From NCBI GenBank assembly GCA_016713085.1, contig JADJPV010000002.1, positions 372,001 through 436,000 on the forward strand: a DNA stretch of 64,000 nt, given 5' to 3'. The position numbers and the translations under genes are program-made. This document shows, piece after piece, positions 46,482 to 54,814 of this stretch. The DNA is from Chitinophagaceae bacterium (lineage in GTDB: Bacteria; Bacteroidota; Bacteroidia; Chitinophagales; Chitinophagaceae). Under the pieces are notes generated by a model. The model searched no databases. It was not told where the DNA came from and saw only the letters and a list, made by a program, of their open reading frames with translations. Positions within the stretch are counted from its first letter, which is position 1, and every line of letters begins with the position of its first letter.

Positions 46482-46813
46482 TTAACTGTTAACGCTAAAC
46501 CAATGTTTTGAGGTGTCAATTATTGTTGTGTCAACATAAGGCTCTTCTAAAGCATAAATAAATGGATCATATTTGTTTCTTGACTTGAGATCAGGATATT
46601 GTTCATTCATAAAACTCGCAAAATTGATCGTTGATTCCAAAGAAGGTATTGAAAATCGTCAGGAGTGAAAACGAAAAACTATCAATGAAGAATTTTGTCT
46701 TTGATGGCATTCTTATGTCCATACATTGTGATTTGACCTTTTTATTTCGGAATTTCGTTCTTACAAGAAATAAACGCAATGACAATAATTACTAAGAACG
46801 TGATCTGTCTCAT
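46482..46813 (-). pseudogene. Broken small lipoprotein gene
   Basis: The ATG at 46813 opens a lipoprotein signal (MRQITFLVIIVIAFISCKNE) and then hits a stop. Downstream, another frame reads STINFASFMNEQYPDLKSRN, KYDPFIYALEEPYVDTT and ends at 46482 (TAA). The middle portion shifts between frames and I could not restore it with one change, unlike the other broken genes here. It may be a decayed gene or carry several base errors. The lipobox with Cys17 is clear. Confidence 0.45.
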
Positions 46814-46932
46814 AAATGCGGTATGTAACGCTATGATGGATATTAATTTGTATAAAATCCAATTCATTCACATCTAAATTTAATACAAAAGCCCGAGCTT
46901 CCAGTAAGGATATTTTCACAAACAGTAGTCAT

Positions 46933-46963
46933 AAAAAAATCCCGTCCTTTCGAACGGGATTTT
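46933..46963 (-). terminator. Terminator of fbaB (leftward)
   Basis: AAAATCCCGT / ACGGGATTTT stem; reading leftward it is followed by T7. It lies 19 bp after the fbaB stop. Confidence 0.8.
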
Positions 46964-46981
46964 GAAAATATAAAGAGTGGG

Positions 46982-48055
46982 TTATGCTATCGTTACTTCC
47001 TTATCCAAATACACATCCTGTATGGCATTCAATATTTCCACACCTTCTTTCATTGGGCGTTGGAATGCTTTACGTCCGCTGATGAGTCCCATACCACCTG
47101 CACGTTTGTTTACAACAGCTGTTGCAACTGCTTCGGCCATATCGCTTGCACCTGATGATGCACCGCCACTGTTGATCAATCCTGCACGGCCCATATAACA
47201 ATTGGCTACCTGGTAACGGCAAAGATCAATCGGGTGATCTGTTGTGAGTTCTTCATAAATGCGTTTATCATTTTTACCGTAGGCAGATTCTTTTGTATTG
47301 AGTGCAAGATAACCGCCATTGTTTTCCGGCAATTTTTGTTTAATGATATCTGCTTCAATGGTTACACCCAAATGATTGGCCTGGCCTGTAAGATCGGCTG
47401 ATACATGAAAATCTTTTTCTTTTGTTTTGAATGCAGGGTTACGCAGATAGCACCATAAAATTGTTGCCATACCGAGTTCATGTGCCATTTCAAATGCTTT
47501 GCTTACTTCCTGGATCTGTCTTGCAGATTCATCACTTCCGAAATAAATAGTAGCACCAACAGCAGCAGCACCTAAGTTCCAGCTTTGTTTAATAGAAGCA
47601 AACATGAGCTGATCGAACTTATTAGGGTAGGTGAGGAACTCGTTGTGATTTACTTTAACAATGAAAGGAATTTTATGTGCATATTTTCTGGCCATAAAAC
47701 CCAAACCGCCGTAAGTAGTTGCTACTGCATTGCAGCCGCCTTCTATTGCGAGTTTGATAATATTTTCAGGATCGAAATAGATTGGATTCTTTGCAAAGGA
47801 AGCACCACCACTGTGTTCTATTCCCTGGTCAACCGGAAGAATAGAGAGATAACCTGTGTTGGATAATCTTCCATTGTTATACATTCCCTGCAGGTTGCGT
47901 AATACCTGTGGGTTACGGTCGCTGTTAATCCAGATGCGGTCAATAAAATCAGGACCGGGCAAGTGTAACTGGTCTTTAGAAATTGTTTTAGACTGATGAT
48001 TCAATAAATATTCTGCTTTGTCGCCAAGCAGTTCGGTTAATTTTTTTACTGGCAT
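46982..48055 (-). CDS. fbaB: Class I fructose-bisphosphate aldolase
   Basis: FbaB (DhnA-type class I aldolase) interconverts fructose-1,6-bisphosphate with DHAP and G3P through a Schiff base. The 357-residue frame closely follows the E. coli protein: GYLSILPVDQGIEHSGGASF, FIVKVNHNEFLTYPNKFDQ, GATIYFGSDESARQIQEVSK, VSADLTGQANHL and NCYMGRAGLINSGGASSG, ending DVYLDKEVTIA. It lies downstream of a phosphofructokinase gene (79 bp gap) on the same strand, a small glycolytic operon. Confidence 0.95.
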   Translation of the reverse strand: MPVKKLTELLGDKAEYLLNHQSKTISKDQLHLPGPDFIDRIWINSDRNPQVLRNLQGMYNNGRLSNTGYLSILPVDQGIEHSGGASFAKNPIYFDPENIIKLAIEGGCNAVATTYGGLGFMARKYAHKIPFIVKVNHNEFLTYPNKFDQLMFASIKQSWNLGAAAVGATIYFGSDESARQIQEVSKAFEMAHELGMATILWCYLRNPAFKTKEKDFHVSADLTGQANHLGVTIEADIIKQKLPENNGGYLALNTKESAYGKNDKRIYEELTTDHPIDLCRYQVANCYMGRAGLINSGGASSGASDMAEAVATAVVNKRAGGMGLISGRKAFQRPMKEGVEILNAIQDVYLDKEVTIA

Positions 48056-48134
48056 ACTATTCGTTTTTAAAGTAATTGTAAGTTATTTTTATTTGTTTAC
48101 GCCCTGGTTCGTGTCTCACGAAACAGGTTTGTTA

Positions 48135-49304
48135 TTAATACAAAAACATTGGTTTACCCAGCACACTGCGAATTCTTGGCCTGTACTGTGCAACATCATA
48201 AAACTCATCCACGTCCACACGTTTCACTCCGCTTGTAACCATACTCATTGGTACATGTGTGTATTTACCTTCACGCAAAGCTACCATGCGTCCGCTTGCT
48301 CCATCTTTAATCAAACTTACAGCGAGGCTTGCATAGTTGGTAGCCATCATCAGGTCAAGCGCATCGGGTGCACCTGAACGCATGAGATAAGCCACTGTTT
48401 GATTGATGATTCCTTCGCCGGTGATCTTCTTCAATGCTTCACCTGTTATTTCGCCAATGCCACCTAATTTCTGATGACCGTAAGCATCTGTTTCACCATA
48501 TTCAACCACCATGCCGCCAACCATATGTGCGCCTTCACTCACTGATACCATTGCATAGTTGCTTGGGTTATCCCTTTTATCTTTCATAATTAATTCAGCG
48601 AGTTTTTCAGGATCAAAGGGTACTTCTGAAATTAATGCACGATCAACACCTGCGAGGTATGAACTGATCAAACTTGTTTCACCGGAGTTACGTCCGAATA
48701 ATTCAATGATGGCAATACGTTCATGTGAACCTGTACTTGTACGCAGCTGGTGAATAAACTGAACACTGCGTGTAATAGCTGTACTGAAACCAAGACAGTA
48801 ATCTGTACCATATACATCATTGTCCATTGTTTTAGGAATAGCAACCACTTTAATTCCTTCACGGTGCAAACGTTCACCATAGCTGAGCGTATCATCACCT
48901 CCAATGGGAATTAAGTATTCAATGCCCATGAGTTCCAGATTCTTCATTACATGTGGAGTAAAATCTCGCAGACTGGTATCAGCTGCTTCTGCTTCCGGGT
49001 GCTTCGGATCCTTTAAAAATTCAGGAACTGCTTTCGCTTTTACCTTACCCGGATTTGTACGGCTGGTATGCAGAATGGTACCGCCTGTACGGTCGATGGT
49101 ACGAACCTTTTCACGGGTGAGCACTTCTGTATGTTTGTTGATTGATTCAGTGTTTGATGCATCCAGTTCAAGTAATCCGCCCCAGCCACGCCGGATACCA
49201 ACCACTTCATATCCTTCGTCCACTGCACGGTTAACAACTGCTTTAATGCACGGATTTAAACCGGGCACATCACCACCTCCTGTTAGAATACCAATTCGTT
49301 TCAT
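48135..49304 (-). CDS. pfkA: 6-phosphofructokinase with PPi-type active-site residues
   Basis: A 389-residue phosphofructokinase: MKRIGILTGGGDVPGLNPCI is the N-terminal phosphate-binding start, then IPIGGDDTLSYGERL, VVAIPKTMDNDVYGTDYCLG and ERIAIIELFGRNSGETSL. E. coli ATP-PFK has G in GGDG and LPGT; here the two positions are Asp (GGDD) and Lys (PKT), the pair that marks pyrophosphate-dependent enzymes in this superfamily. So the likely phosphoryl donor is PPi, which makes the step reversible. The family symbol pfkA is used; pfp would fit the inferred substrate. A divergent upstream region lacks a gene. Donor choice is inference from residues. Confidence 0.88.
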   Translation of the reverse strand: MKRIGILTGGGDVPGLNPCIKAVVNRAVDEGYEVVGIRRGWGGLLELDASNTESINKHTEVLTREKVRTIDRTGGTILHTSRTNPGKVKAKAVPEFLKDPKHPEAEAADTSLRDFTPHVMKNLELMGIEYLIPIGGDDTLSYGERLHREGIKVVAIPKTMDNDVYGTDYCLGFSTAITRSVQFIHQLRTSTGSHERIAIIELFGRNSGETSLISSYLAGVDRALISEVPFDPEKLAELIMKDKRDNPSNYAMVSVSEGAHMVGGMVVEYGETDAYGHQKLGGIGEITGEALKKITGEGIINQTVAYLMRSGAPDALDLMMATNYASLAVSLIKDGASGRMVALREGKYTHVPMSMVTSGVKRVDVDEFYDVAQYRPRIRSVLGKPMFLY

Positions 49305-49640
49305 AATTTGATCCTCCTTTTAAATGGGTTAAGAGTGTTTAGATATTGTATATTTTAAAATACTGGCAGAAGAAGTAATGATGCAGGCAATGCATGAAAA
49401 ATCTGTGTGCTGTTTTTTATACAGTACATGTATGGCATTTCAGTATTGAGAGCATCGTTTTTTTGAACAGACTAATGTAAGACCGGTAATACTATCACTT
49501 CGTGATATTCATCATGCAGTTCTGTGAGAGTAATCATTATAGTGCGCTGATATACAGGTAAGCATTTTTATGAATGAACAGCTGATGACAGTAACGGCTT
49601 TCTTCCGGAACAAGACAGGGAGAAGGCAGGGAGAAAAATT

Positions 49641-49725
49641 ATTGCCGTTGGTCATGCCCGTCCAGCTTCAAGCAGGAAGACACAAAACAGCGTCGTGTTT
49701 TTTTCTTATGCATACCAACAGGGGC
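49641..49725. repeat. Degenerate REP-like element, copy C
   Basis: Diverged copy related to the 3' half of the repeats at 52.5 kb: TTGCCGTTGGTCAT, then GACACAAAACAGCGTCGTG, a T run, CTTATGCATACCAACAGG. Copy A reads TGCTGTTGGTCAT, GACACAACAGCGGCGTG, a T run, CTTATGCACACTAATAGG in the same order. A 23-base unrelated stretch lies in the middle. No transposase is adjacent. Confidence 0.6.
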
Positions 49726-49731
49726 GAAACC

Positions 49732-49763
49732 AAAAAGCGATGCTGTTTTGCATCGCTTTTTTT
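49732..49763 (-). terminator. Terminator downstream of the Asp-box gene
   Basis: AAAAAGCGATG / CATCGCTTTTT stem (11 bp) with a CTGTTTTG loop and T-tails on both strands. For the leftward Asp-box gene it lies 123 bp after the stop. Confidence 0.75.
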
Positions 49764-49885
49764 ACCGGTTGCTGCCCTCAGCAACCAGCTGTTTATAATT
49801 TTCTTTCGTTTGCTTATACAGCAACCGCTACGTAAAATGTTCACCTGCATTTTTCAACATCCTCCCGAACTGGGTATGGCATAAA

Positions 49886-50776
49886 TTACATTGCCTGAGC
49901 ATGCTGAACTGAGTCAGCACTTCCCTGCACCGAACAGCTGGTATTAATGGGCCGCCACATTGAGTTTACAACGTCTTGCGTTTGAAGACCGGCATCAATG
50001 GGCTGCCAGGTTTTACCACCGTCGTACGATGCTCTAATCCTCCTTGTATTCGACTGTGTATTGAACGTAATCGAAGCGAACCCACCTTTGATCTTTGCTA
50101 TATTGATTCCCACACCGCCCTCACTGATCACCGTCTCCCAGGTTTCACCATTATCGGCGGATCTGATGGTCCCATTGACGGTGTTCGCCATCAGCACACC
50201 GTTTGACTCTACCAATTTCCATACGCCACGGGTAACTTCTTTCCAGTTTTTTCCCTTGTCTGTGGATCTAAAAAGGCCACGGCCCCGGTCGCAAACAATG
50301 AAAACAGTGCCTCCGGCAGTTTCAACAACGTCGATGATCCCTTTCAACTGAAAATTCCCGTATACAGGCGACCACTCACCCGATCCGTTTATTTTTTGCC
50401 TAAACAGTCCCTGGTGGTAATCGTATGCAAACATCCCATTCTTACCAGGGGCAATGCTGCTATGATCGTCAGGGAAAATCTCTTTCTCCCAAAAAGAAGC
50501 CTTGCTGTTTGGTTTATTGTAATAAATATAATTGCCGGTACGTAAATAGAACCCAGCATCATTTACAAAGAGACTACCCTCCAGCTTATCTCCGGGCAGT
50601 CCTTCGCTGATGTCCTGCCATGTTTGTCCGCCGTCAGTAGATTTAAAAACGAGGTTTGCAACGGCCGGCTTATTTTTGTTTGTTGTTTGCTCACTATGCG
50701 TGACTGGAAAAACAAAGTGGAATCCGATTGCTATCGGATGAAGAAGGAGCAAAAAAGCAAGGCTGTAGATTTTCAT
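49886..50776 (-). CDS. Exported Asp-box (BNR/sialidase-like) propeller protein
   Basis: A 296-residue protein starting at the ATG at 50776, with a signal-like segment (MKIYSLAFLLLLHPIAIGF). Asp-box repeats follow: KSTDGGQTWQDISEGLP, RSTDKGKNWKEVTRGVW, RSADNGETWETV and SYDGGKTWQPIDAGL, four or more copies of S-x-D-x-G-x-x-W, typical of BNR or YCF48-like propellers. There is no catalytic sialidase triad that I can see. The base composition is somewhat GC-richer than its neighbours, and an ATCCGAT/ATCGGAT palindrome overlaps the signal-peptide codons. Partner unknown. Confidence 0.8.
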   Translation of the reverse strand: MKIYSLAFLLLLHPIAIGFHFVFPVTHSEQTTNKNKPAVANLVFKSTDGGQTWQDISEGLPGDKLEGSLFVNDAGFYLRTGNYIYYNKPNSKASFWEKEIFPDDHSSIAPGKNGMFAYDYHQGLFRQKINGSGEWSPVYGNFQLKGIIDVVETAGGTVFIVCDRGRGLFRSTDKGKNWKEVTRGVWKLVESNGVLMANTVNGTIRSADNGETWETVISEGGVGINIAKIKGGFASITFNTQSNTRRIRASYDGGKTWQPIDAGLQTQDVVNSMWRPINTSCSVQGSADSVQHAQAM

Positions 50777-50921
50777 GATGATGATGATTTGGTGAAACAA
50801 TGAAGTAAAGATATCGGGCGGGCACTAACCTGAAGCATTTTAACGGTAAAGAACTGTAAAAGAGATGTAAAAGGTTTGTAAAGCCAGTAAAAACTGAGGT
50901 TTAATCAATTATTTTGCACAC

Positions 50922-51779
50922 ATGAAGCCATTTATTCTGCTCGGATCTTCCATCATAATAACTGCTGTTTTAATTTCTGCTGCAGCATTCAGCAATCAAA
51001 AGAAGGATATTCCTGAGAAGCATGCAGAAGTGGTATTACGTAATTTAGGACATCAGCTGTTGCTTACAGCCAAGGATTCTTCATCCCGGGTGATGCCGGT
51101 TAAGAAATTAAATGAACATACCTACCAGATTGCCTTTCAAAACAGCTTTGGTTTTATTTCAGATACACTTATCAATTTAGTGCAGCGAACATTTCAACAA
51201 AATGGAATGGGAAAGGATTATATCGTGAATTTGAGGAATTGCAAACAAAATGAAACGGTGTTTGCATTCGAAATAAATAACCAAACAGGCGATTTAACAC
51301 CCTGCAGGGGTCGTACGCTGGAGCCTGGTTGTTATGTGATTGAAATTGAATTGCTGAAGAAAAATCAATTTAATTTCTTTTGGCTGTTGCTGTTGATGAT
51401 TCCTTTGGGTTTTGCCGGTTATTCTATGAAGGATCAGTTTCGGAAAAAAGAAGTAAAAGAACCAATCCTGGATGATACGGATTATATACAATTAGGAAGC
51501 TTTCGGTTTTATACAACTAACAATGTTCTTACAAGTGAGACTAAAACTATTACGCTTTCGGAAAAGGAAACAAAGGCACTGAAAATATTTGCAGAAAATA
51601 TGAATGAAACTGTAGACAGGGAGAAACTGATGAAAGAAATTTGGGAAGATGAAGGTATCGTGGTGATCAGCAGGAATGTTGATGTACTGGTGAGTAAATT
51701 ACGAAAGAAATTAAGCGATGATAACTCCTTTAAATTTATTAATGTGCATGGCAGGGGTTATAAATTTAATATTGAGTAG
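50922..51779 (+). CDS. Membrane-bound winged-helix transcriptional regulator (no receiver)
   Basis: A 285-residue protein: an N-terminal signal or anchor helix (ILLGSSIIITAVLISAAAF), a periplasmic sensor domain with two Cys (NLRNCKQNETVFAF and TPCRGRTLEPGCYVIEIEL), a second membrane helix (FFWLLLLMIPLGFAGYSM), and a C-terminal cytoplasmic OmpR/PhoB-type winged helix (ITLSEKETKALKIFAENMNE, VVISRNVDVLVSKLRKKL, FKFINVHGRGYKF). There is no receiver domain. The topology is like ToxR/CadC but with the DNA-binding domain at the C-terminus. It senses an envelope signal directly; its target is unknown. Confidence 0.85.
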   Translation: MKPFILLGSSIIITAVLISAAAFSNQKKDIPEKHAEVVLRNLGHQLLLTAKDSSSRVMPVKKLNEHTYQIAFQNSFGFISDTLINLVQRTFQQNGMGKDYIVNLRNCKQNETVFAFEINNQTGDLTPCRGRTLEPGCYVIEIELLKKNQFNFFWLLLLMIPLGFAGYSMKDQFRKKEVKEPILDDTDYIQLGSFRFYTTNNVLTSETKTITLSEKETKALKIFAENMNETVDREKLMKEIWEDEGIVVISRNVDVLVSKLRKKLSDDNSFKFINVHGRGYKFNIE

Positions 51780-51926
51780 ATAGCAGATAGAAATCAGGTA
51801 AAGTGTAAAACAAATTGGGTTGGTAATTCTGCTCATGCTTCTGGCGCCAGTCTTCCGAAGGGCGACTTGATTCTGATTGCAGCAGTTGTCAGCACAATCA
51901 TAATTTATACATTTGTATTTCACTGT

Positions 51927-52442
51927 ATGATTGCCACCGAATACCATCCACAGTTCTTTACGGCTACTATTCTTGAATGGAAGAAGTTGCTTCAACCGGA
52001 TAAGTATAAACAGACCATCATTGACAGTTTAAAGTTCCTGGTAAACGAACAGCGTGTAATTGTTACAGCCTTTGTAATTATGGATAATCATCTGCACATC
52101 ATCTGGCAGACCGTTAATGGATTTACACCACAACAGGTTCAACATAGTTTTTTACGGTACACAGCGCAGCAGATCAAATTTGATTTACAGGAACATGATC
52201 CTGCGTTTCTTGAAGAGTTCCGGGTTGATGCAGCAGACAGGGAATACCAGTTCTGGGAGCGAAATCCTTTGAGTATTGATTTGTATTCAGAGAAAGTATT
52301 TTTTCAAAAGATGGATTATCTGCATGCAAATCCTGTTGTTGAAGGTTTGTGCCAATACCCGGAGGAATACAAATATTCTTCAGCGTTATTTTATGAGAAG
52401 GAAATTGATCTGTTTGGTTTCATCACTCATTGGCGGGAGTAA
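51927..52442 (+). CDS. REP-associated tyrosine transposase (Y1/HUH, RAYT-like)
   Basis: A 171-residue HUH nuclease of the IS200/RAYT group. VTAFVIMDNHLHIIWQTVNG carries the H-x-H metal site. MDYLHANPVVEGLCQYPEEY matches the Y1 helix, whose Tyr is catalytic, and YKYSSALFYE the RAYT C-terminal motif. The ATG at 51927 fits the usual N-terminus (TEYHPQFFTATILEWKKL); an ATG 20 codons upstream adds hydrophobic residues without family match. RAYTs are domesticated enzymes that mobilise REP hairpins, and two REP-type repeats lie directly behind this gene. No terminal inverted repeats or target duplication are visible. Confidence 0.85.
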   Translation: MIATEYHPQFFTATILEWKKLLQPDKYKQTIIDSLKFLVNEQRVIVTAFVIMDNHLHIIWQTVNGFTPQQVQHSFLRYTAQQIKFDLQEHDPAFLEEFRVDAADREYQFWERNPLSIDLYSEKVFFQKMDYLHANPVVEGLCQYPEEYKYSSALFYEKEIDLFGFITHWRE

Positions 52443-52470
52443 TATTCTTTAAACGACTTTGCGGAAAGCA

Positions 52471-52575
52471 GCACGCCGTCGTTGTGTGTTCCGATAGCTA
52501 TCGGGATCACCAACGACATTGATAGCGGGGGTTGCCTTAGTTATATGCTGTTGGTCATAAGACACAACAGCGGCG
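52471..52575. repeat. REP-like element, copy A (with nested palindrome)
   Basis: An imperfect long hairpin of about 105 bp. The left arm CGCCGTCGTTGTGTG pairs with right arm GACACAACAGCGGCG, and inner ATCACCAACGAC pairs with GCTGTTGGTCAT. It is copy B plus an insertion at 52491-52505, itself the palindrome CCGATAGCTATCGG, a REP sequence. It is 28 bp behind the RAYT-like gene. Confidence 0.7.
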
Positions 52576-52665
52576 TGTTTTTTTTTCTTATGCACACTAA
52601 TAGGTTGAGAGATTTCAATGAAGTTAACTCTGAGTGGTAGTTATTTCAAACTGTTACAATAAGGA

Positions 52666-52754
52666 GCACGCCGTCGTTGTGTGTTATCACCAACGACATT
52701 GATAGAGGGGTTGCTGAAGTTATTTGCTGTTGGTCATAAGACACAACAGCGGCG
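52666..52754. repeat. REP-like element, copy B
   Basis: An 89-bp copy with the same ends and core as copy A: left arm CGCCGTCGTTGTGTG, inner ATCACCAACGAC and GCTGTTGGTCAT, right arm GACACAACAGCGGCG. It lacks the nested palindrome. The loop reads GATAGAGGGGTTGCTG. It lies 90 bp after copy A in direct orientation. The stretch 52443-52889 holds nothing else I can identify. Confidence 0.7.
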
Positions 52755-52889
52755 AAAGAAAAAGAGGTTTATGTTTTATAAGTAGACTCTCGGCAGGGAA
52801 AGAAGTAGGCAGGAGCCAGTGGAGGAGGTGTTAGACTTTGTTGACTTATTATTCTTCATTTCGTTCTCTCCGTTTAAATTGATGTAGTA

Positions 52890-53980
52890 TCATCGGGTAA
52901 TTTCCTTCATTGTTTCTTTCACTAACTCGTCAATCATTTCTTTTGTAATAGGAATTCCTTCGGGGTGTTTTCCAAGTGAGTTGTTGATAGCCCGGCTAAT
53001 TAACTCTTGATTATGATTTGATGACTGTCGTTTCATTGCGATGGACAAAACTCTCTCAAACCTTTTTTTGTACCTTTTCAAATGGTTCCCCGTCTTTATT
53101 CGTAAATAATTCCAAAAATTGTCCTTTTGTATAATTTAGAGGAATGCTTCTCACTAATTCTTTTATTTCAATTAGATCAAAGGCATAGGATTCATCCAAA
53201 GCAATTCCATCATAGTTGTCATTAAGCCTAACTATGAAATTGTGCGTGTTGAAAAGTTCAATATAAGCGTATAATATTTTCTCTGTAGGGTTGCCTAAAA
53301 GTCTTATAATGTGGCTTACTTCATTTTCTAGTGGTGTGTAAATTGTTAAGTTTGGGTAGTGCATCCATACAACGTCTAAATCTACTGTTCCTCCTAAATA
53401 TGGGAATAAGTGAGTAATGTATTTTCTATCGCCACCTTTAAGAATGAAATAGTTTATTGCAGATTTAGTAATTGATTTAAAAACCTCTTTATTAAATTGA
53501 AGCTTTGAAAGTGAATAGGTTCGTCAAAATATTCATTTCTATGCTCAGCTGTTGCCATCGCCTGATCAACATCAAGTTCGGGATAACGTTTTCTTTTAGC
53601 CCCTCTAAAATGGTCTTCATTTCTTTTCATCTCTCTGTTATTGAGAGTTGGATTTGTTGACCATCAATATCCTCGTTAATGATCGGCTTAGTCATTACTG
53701 GCTTACCCCCATATTGCAAGTAGTAATCTTCACCAGTAGATTCAAGTTTACCTTTTATTGCTTGTGGTTCACCACGATGTCTTTTAATCAAAAGTAAGTT
53801 TGCTAAGTCGTTCGTTTGCTTAGCAAGTTCAGAATCAAAGCTTTCGCCAAACAGAGAGTTGTGGTTTTTGCAAAGCAGGTCTTTTGATTTTAGACGCCCT
53901 CCACAAGCATTAAGAATTATGTGTTCTTCTGTTTCGTTAGTTGAAGTGATGTCTACTTGACATATATAACATTTTGCCAC
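52890..53980 (-). CDS. HNH endonuclease (HNH_5-like), three frameshifts
   Basis: One gene seems to be broken into several frames. The GTG start at 53980 opens AKCYICQVDITSTNETEEHI, then ILNACGGRLKSKDLLCKNHN, SLFGESFDSELAKQ, an HNH_5-like zinc/HNH motif (CxxC, EHI, C-x-x-H-N). Joining needs one extra A at 53638-53639 (INREMKRNEDHF), one A at 53504-53506 (HFQKLQFNKEVF), and A6 in place of A7 at 53063-53069 (VQKRFERVLSIA). The result is about 363 residues ending ELVKETMKEITR. The long middle region (GGTVDLDVVWMHYPNL, LYAYIELFNTHNFIV) is unrecognised. It is probably a DNA nuclease of an accessory, possibly defensive, island. All joins are inference. Confidence 0.65.
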
Positions 53981-54094
53981 TGATTGTTTATTTAATAATA
54001 TTAGTATAAAGTGAACTTTTGCCTTTCCAAGGTAGTTCGCAACAAACAAATATTTGCAGATGCTGAAAAATGAAATTTCGTCTGCCTGGCCTTT

Positions 54095-54797
54095 TTAAAG
54101 AACCTTATGTTTTGCGAAGTGTTTATGAGCTGCAAATAAAAGCCTATTGAATTTTTCAAGTAGCAAAACGTCAACTAACTCTACTTTTTCAGCATCGTAT
54201 TTTAATGCCATTTTATAGATAGTGTCAAAATACATTTTATAATTGACAGAACAAGTCGAAAAGTTTTGCTGACTCTCAAGAATACTAGCTGCTCTTATAT
54301 GCACCTTTAGTAGGTTCCTTATATCTGCTACTTGGTCATATTCATGAGGATTATAAGGAGTACTGTATTTTTCTCGACGCCTATAATTGAGAAAAGGGAG
54401 AGCCCCAAAATTTAAAAACATACTTAAGGTCAAATGAGTTAAGGGTTCCATAGTTAATTGGTTTCTTTCCAATAAATACTAAGGGCATATGGGTATAAAA
54501 TTGTTGTATAGTGGGATCAATAATGATTTCTTCATTATTTTTAAGTGTTAATATATAGTGATGGTCATGATTGTTGACAAGAACTGATTTTATCAAGTTT
54601 TCAATTCCTTTTTTTTCTAAAAACAGCGATAAAGTATAACACATTCCAAAGCAGTTACCCTTCGAAGATTCACTTCCAAGTACATAATTTACGAACTCCT
54701 CTGTTATACTTTTTAAGTGTTTCATGAATTGCAAATATCGATCAAGCATTTGGAAGACAGGTAATTTGTTGATTGTCAAACCCACTATTTCAAACAC
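54095..54797 (-). CDS. Putative transglutaminase-like (Cys-His-Asp) protein, frameshifted
   Basis: Two frames join when T4 (A at 54392-54395 on the + strand) is taken as T3, giving FKFWGSPFLNYRRREKYSTP and a 233-residue product. The core has SKGNCFGMCYTLSLFLEKKG, HDHHYILTLKNNEEIIIDP and TIQQFYTHMP, that is, a Cys in a helix start, a His in a beta strand and an Asp in I-D-P-T-I-x-Q-F, the order of transglutaminase/papain-like catalytic triads. The C-terminal half (ADIRNLLKVHIRAA, AEKVELVDVLLLEKFNRLLF) is helical and unknown. The start is uncertain (ATG at 54797 or 54725). It belongs to the AT-rich island. Confidence 0.55.
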
Positions 54798-54814
54798 TTT
54801 TGATGACTGTGCTT

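Larger units (their letters stand above)
49305..49885. other. 581-bp gap: REP-like copy and terminator, no gene
   Basis: Between the phosphofructokinase and Asp-box genes I see no coding sequence. The left part (49305-49640) carries the phosphofructokinase promoter region and AT-rich text with no clear feature. The right part holds the degenerate REP copy (49641-49725), a terminator (49732-49763) and a further hairpin GGTTGCTG/CAGCAACC at about 49768-49787. Confidence 0.5.

Noticed and set aside
52443..52890. Possible CRISPR array, because of two repeats with a spacer
   Set aside because: Only two long imperfect hairpins of unequal length are present, with no short regular repeats and no cas genes; they fit REP elements.
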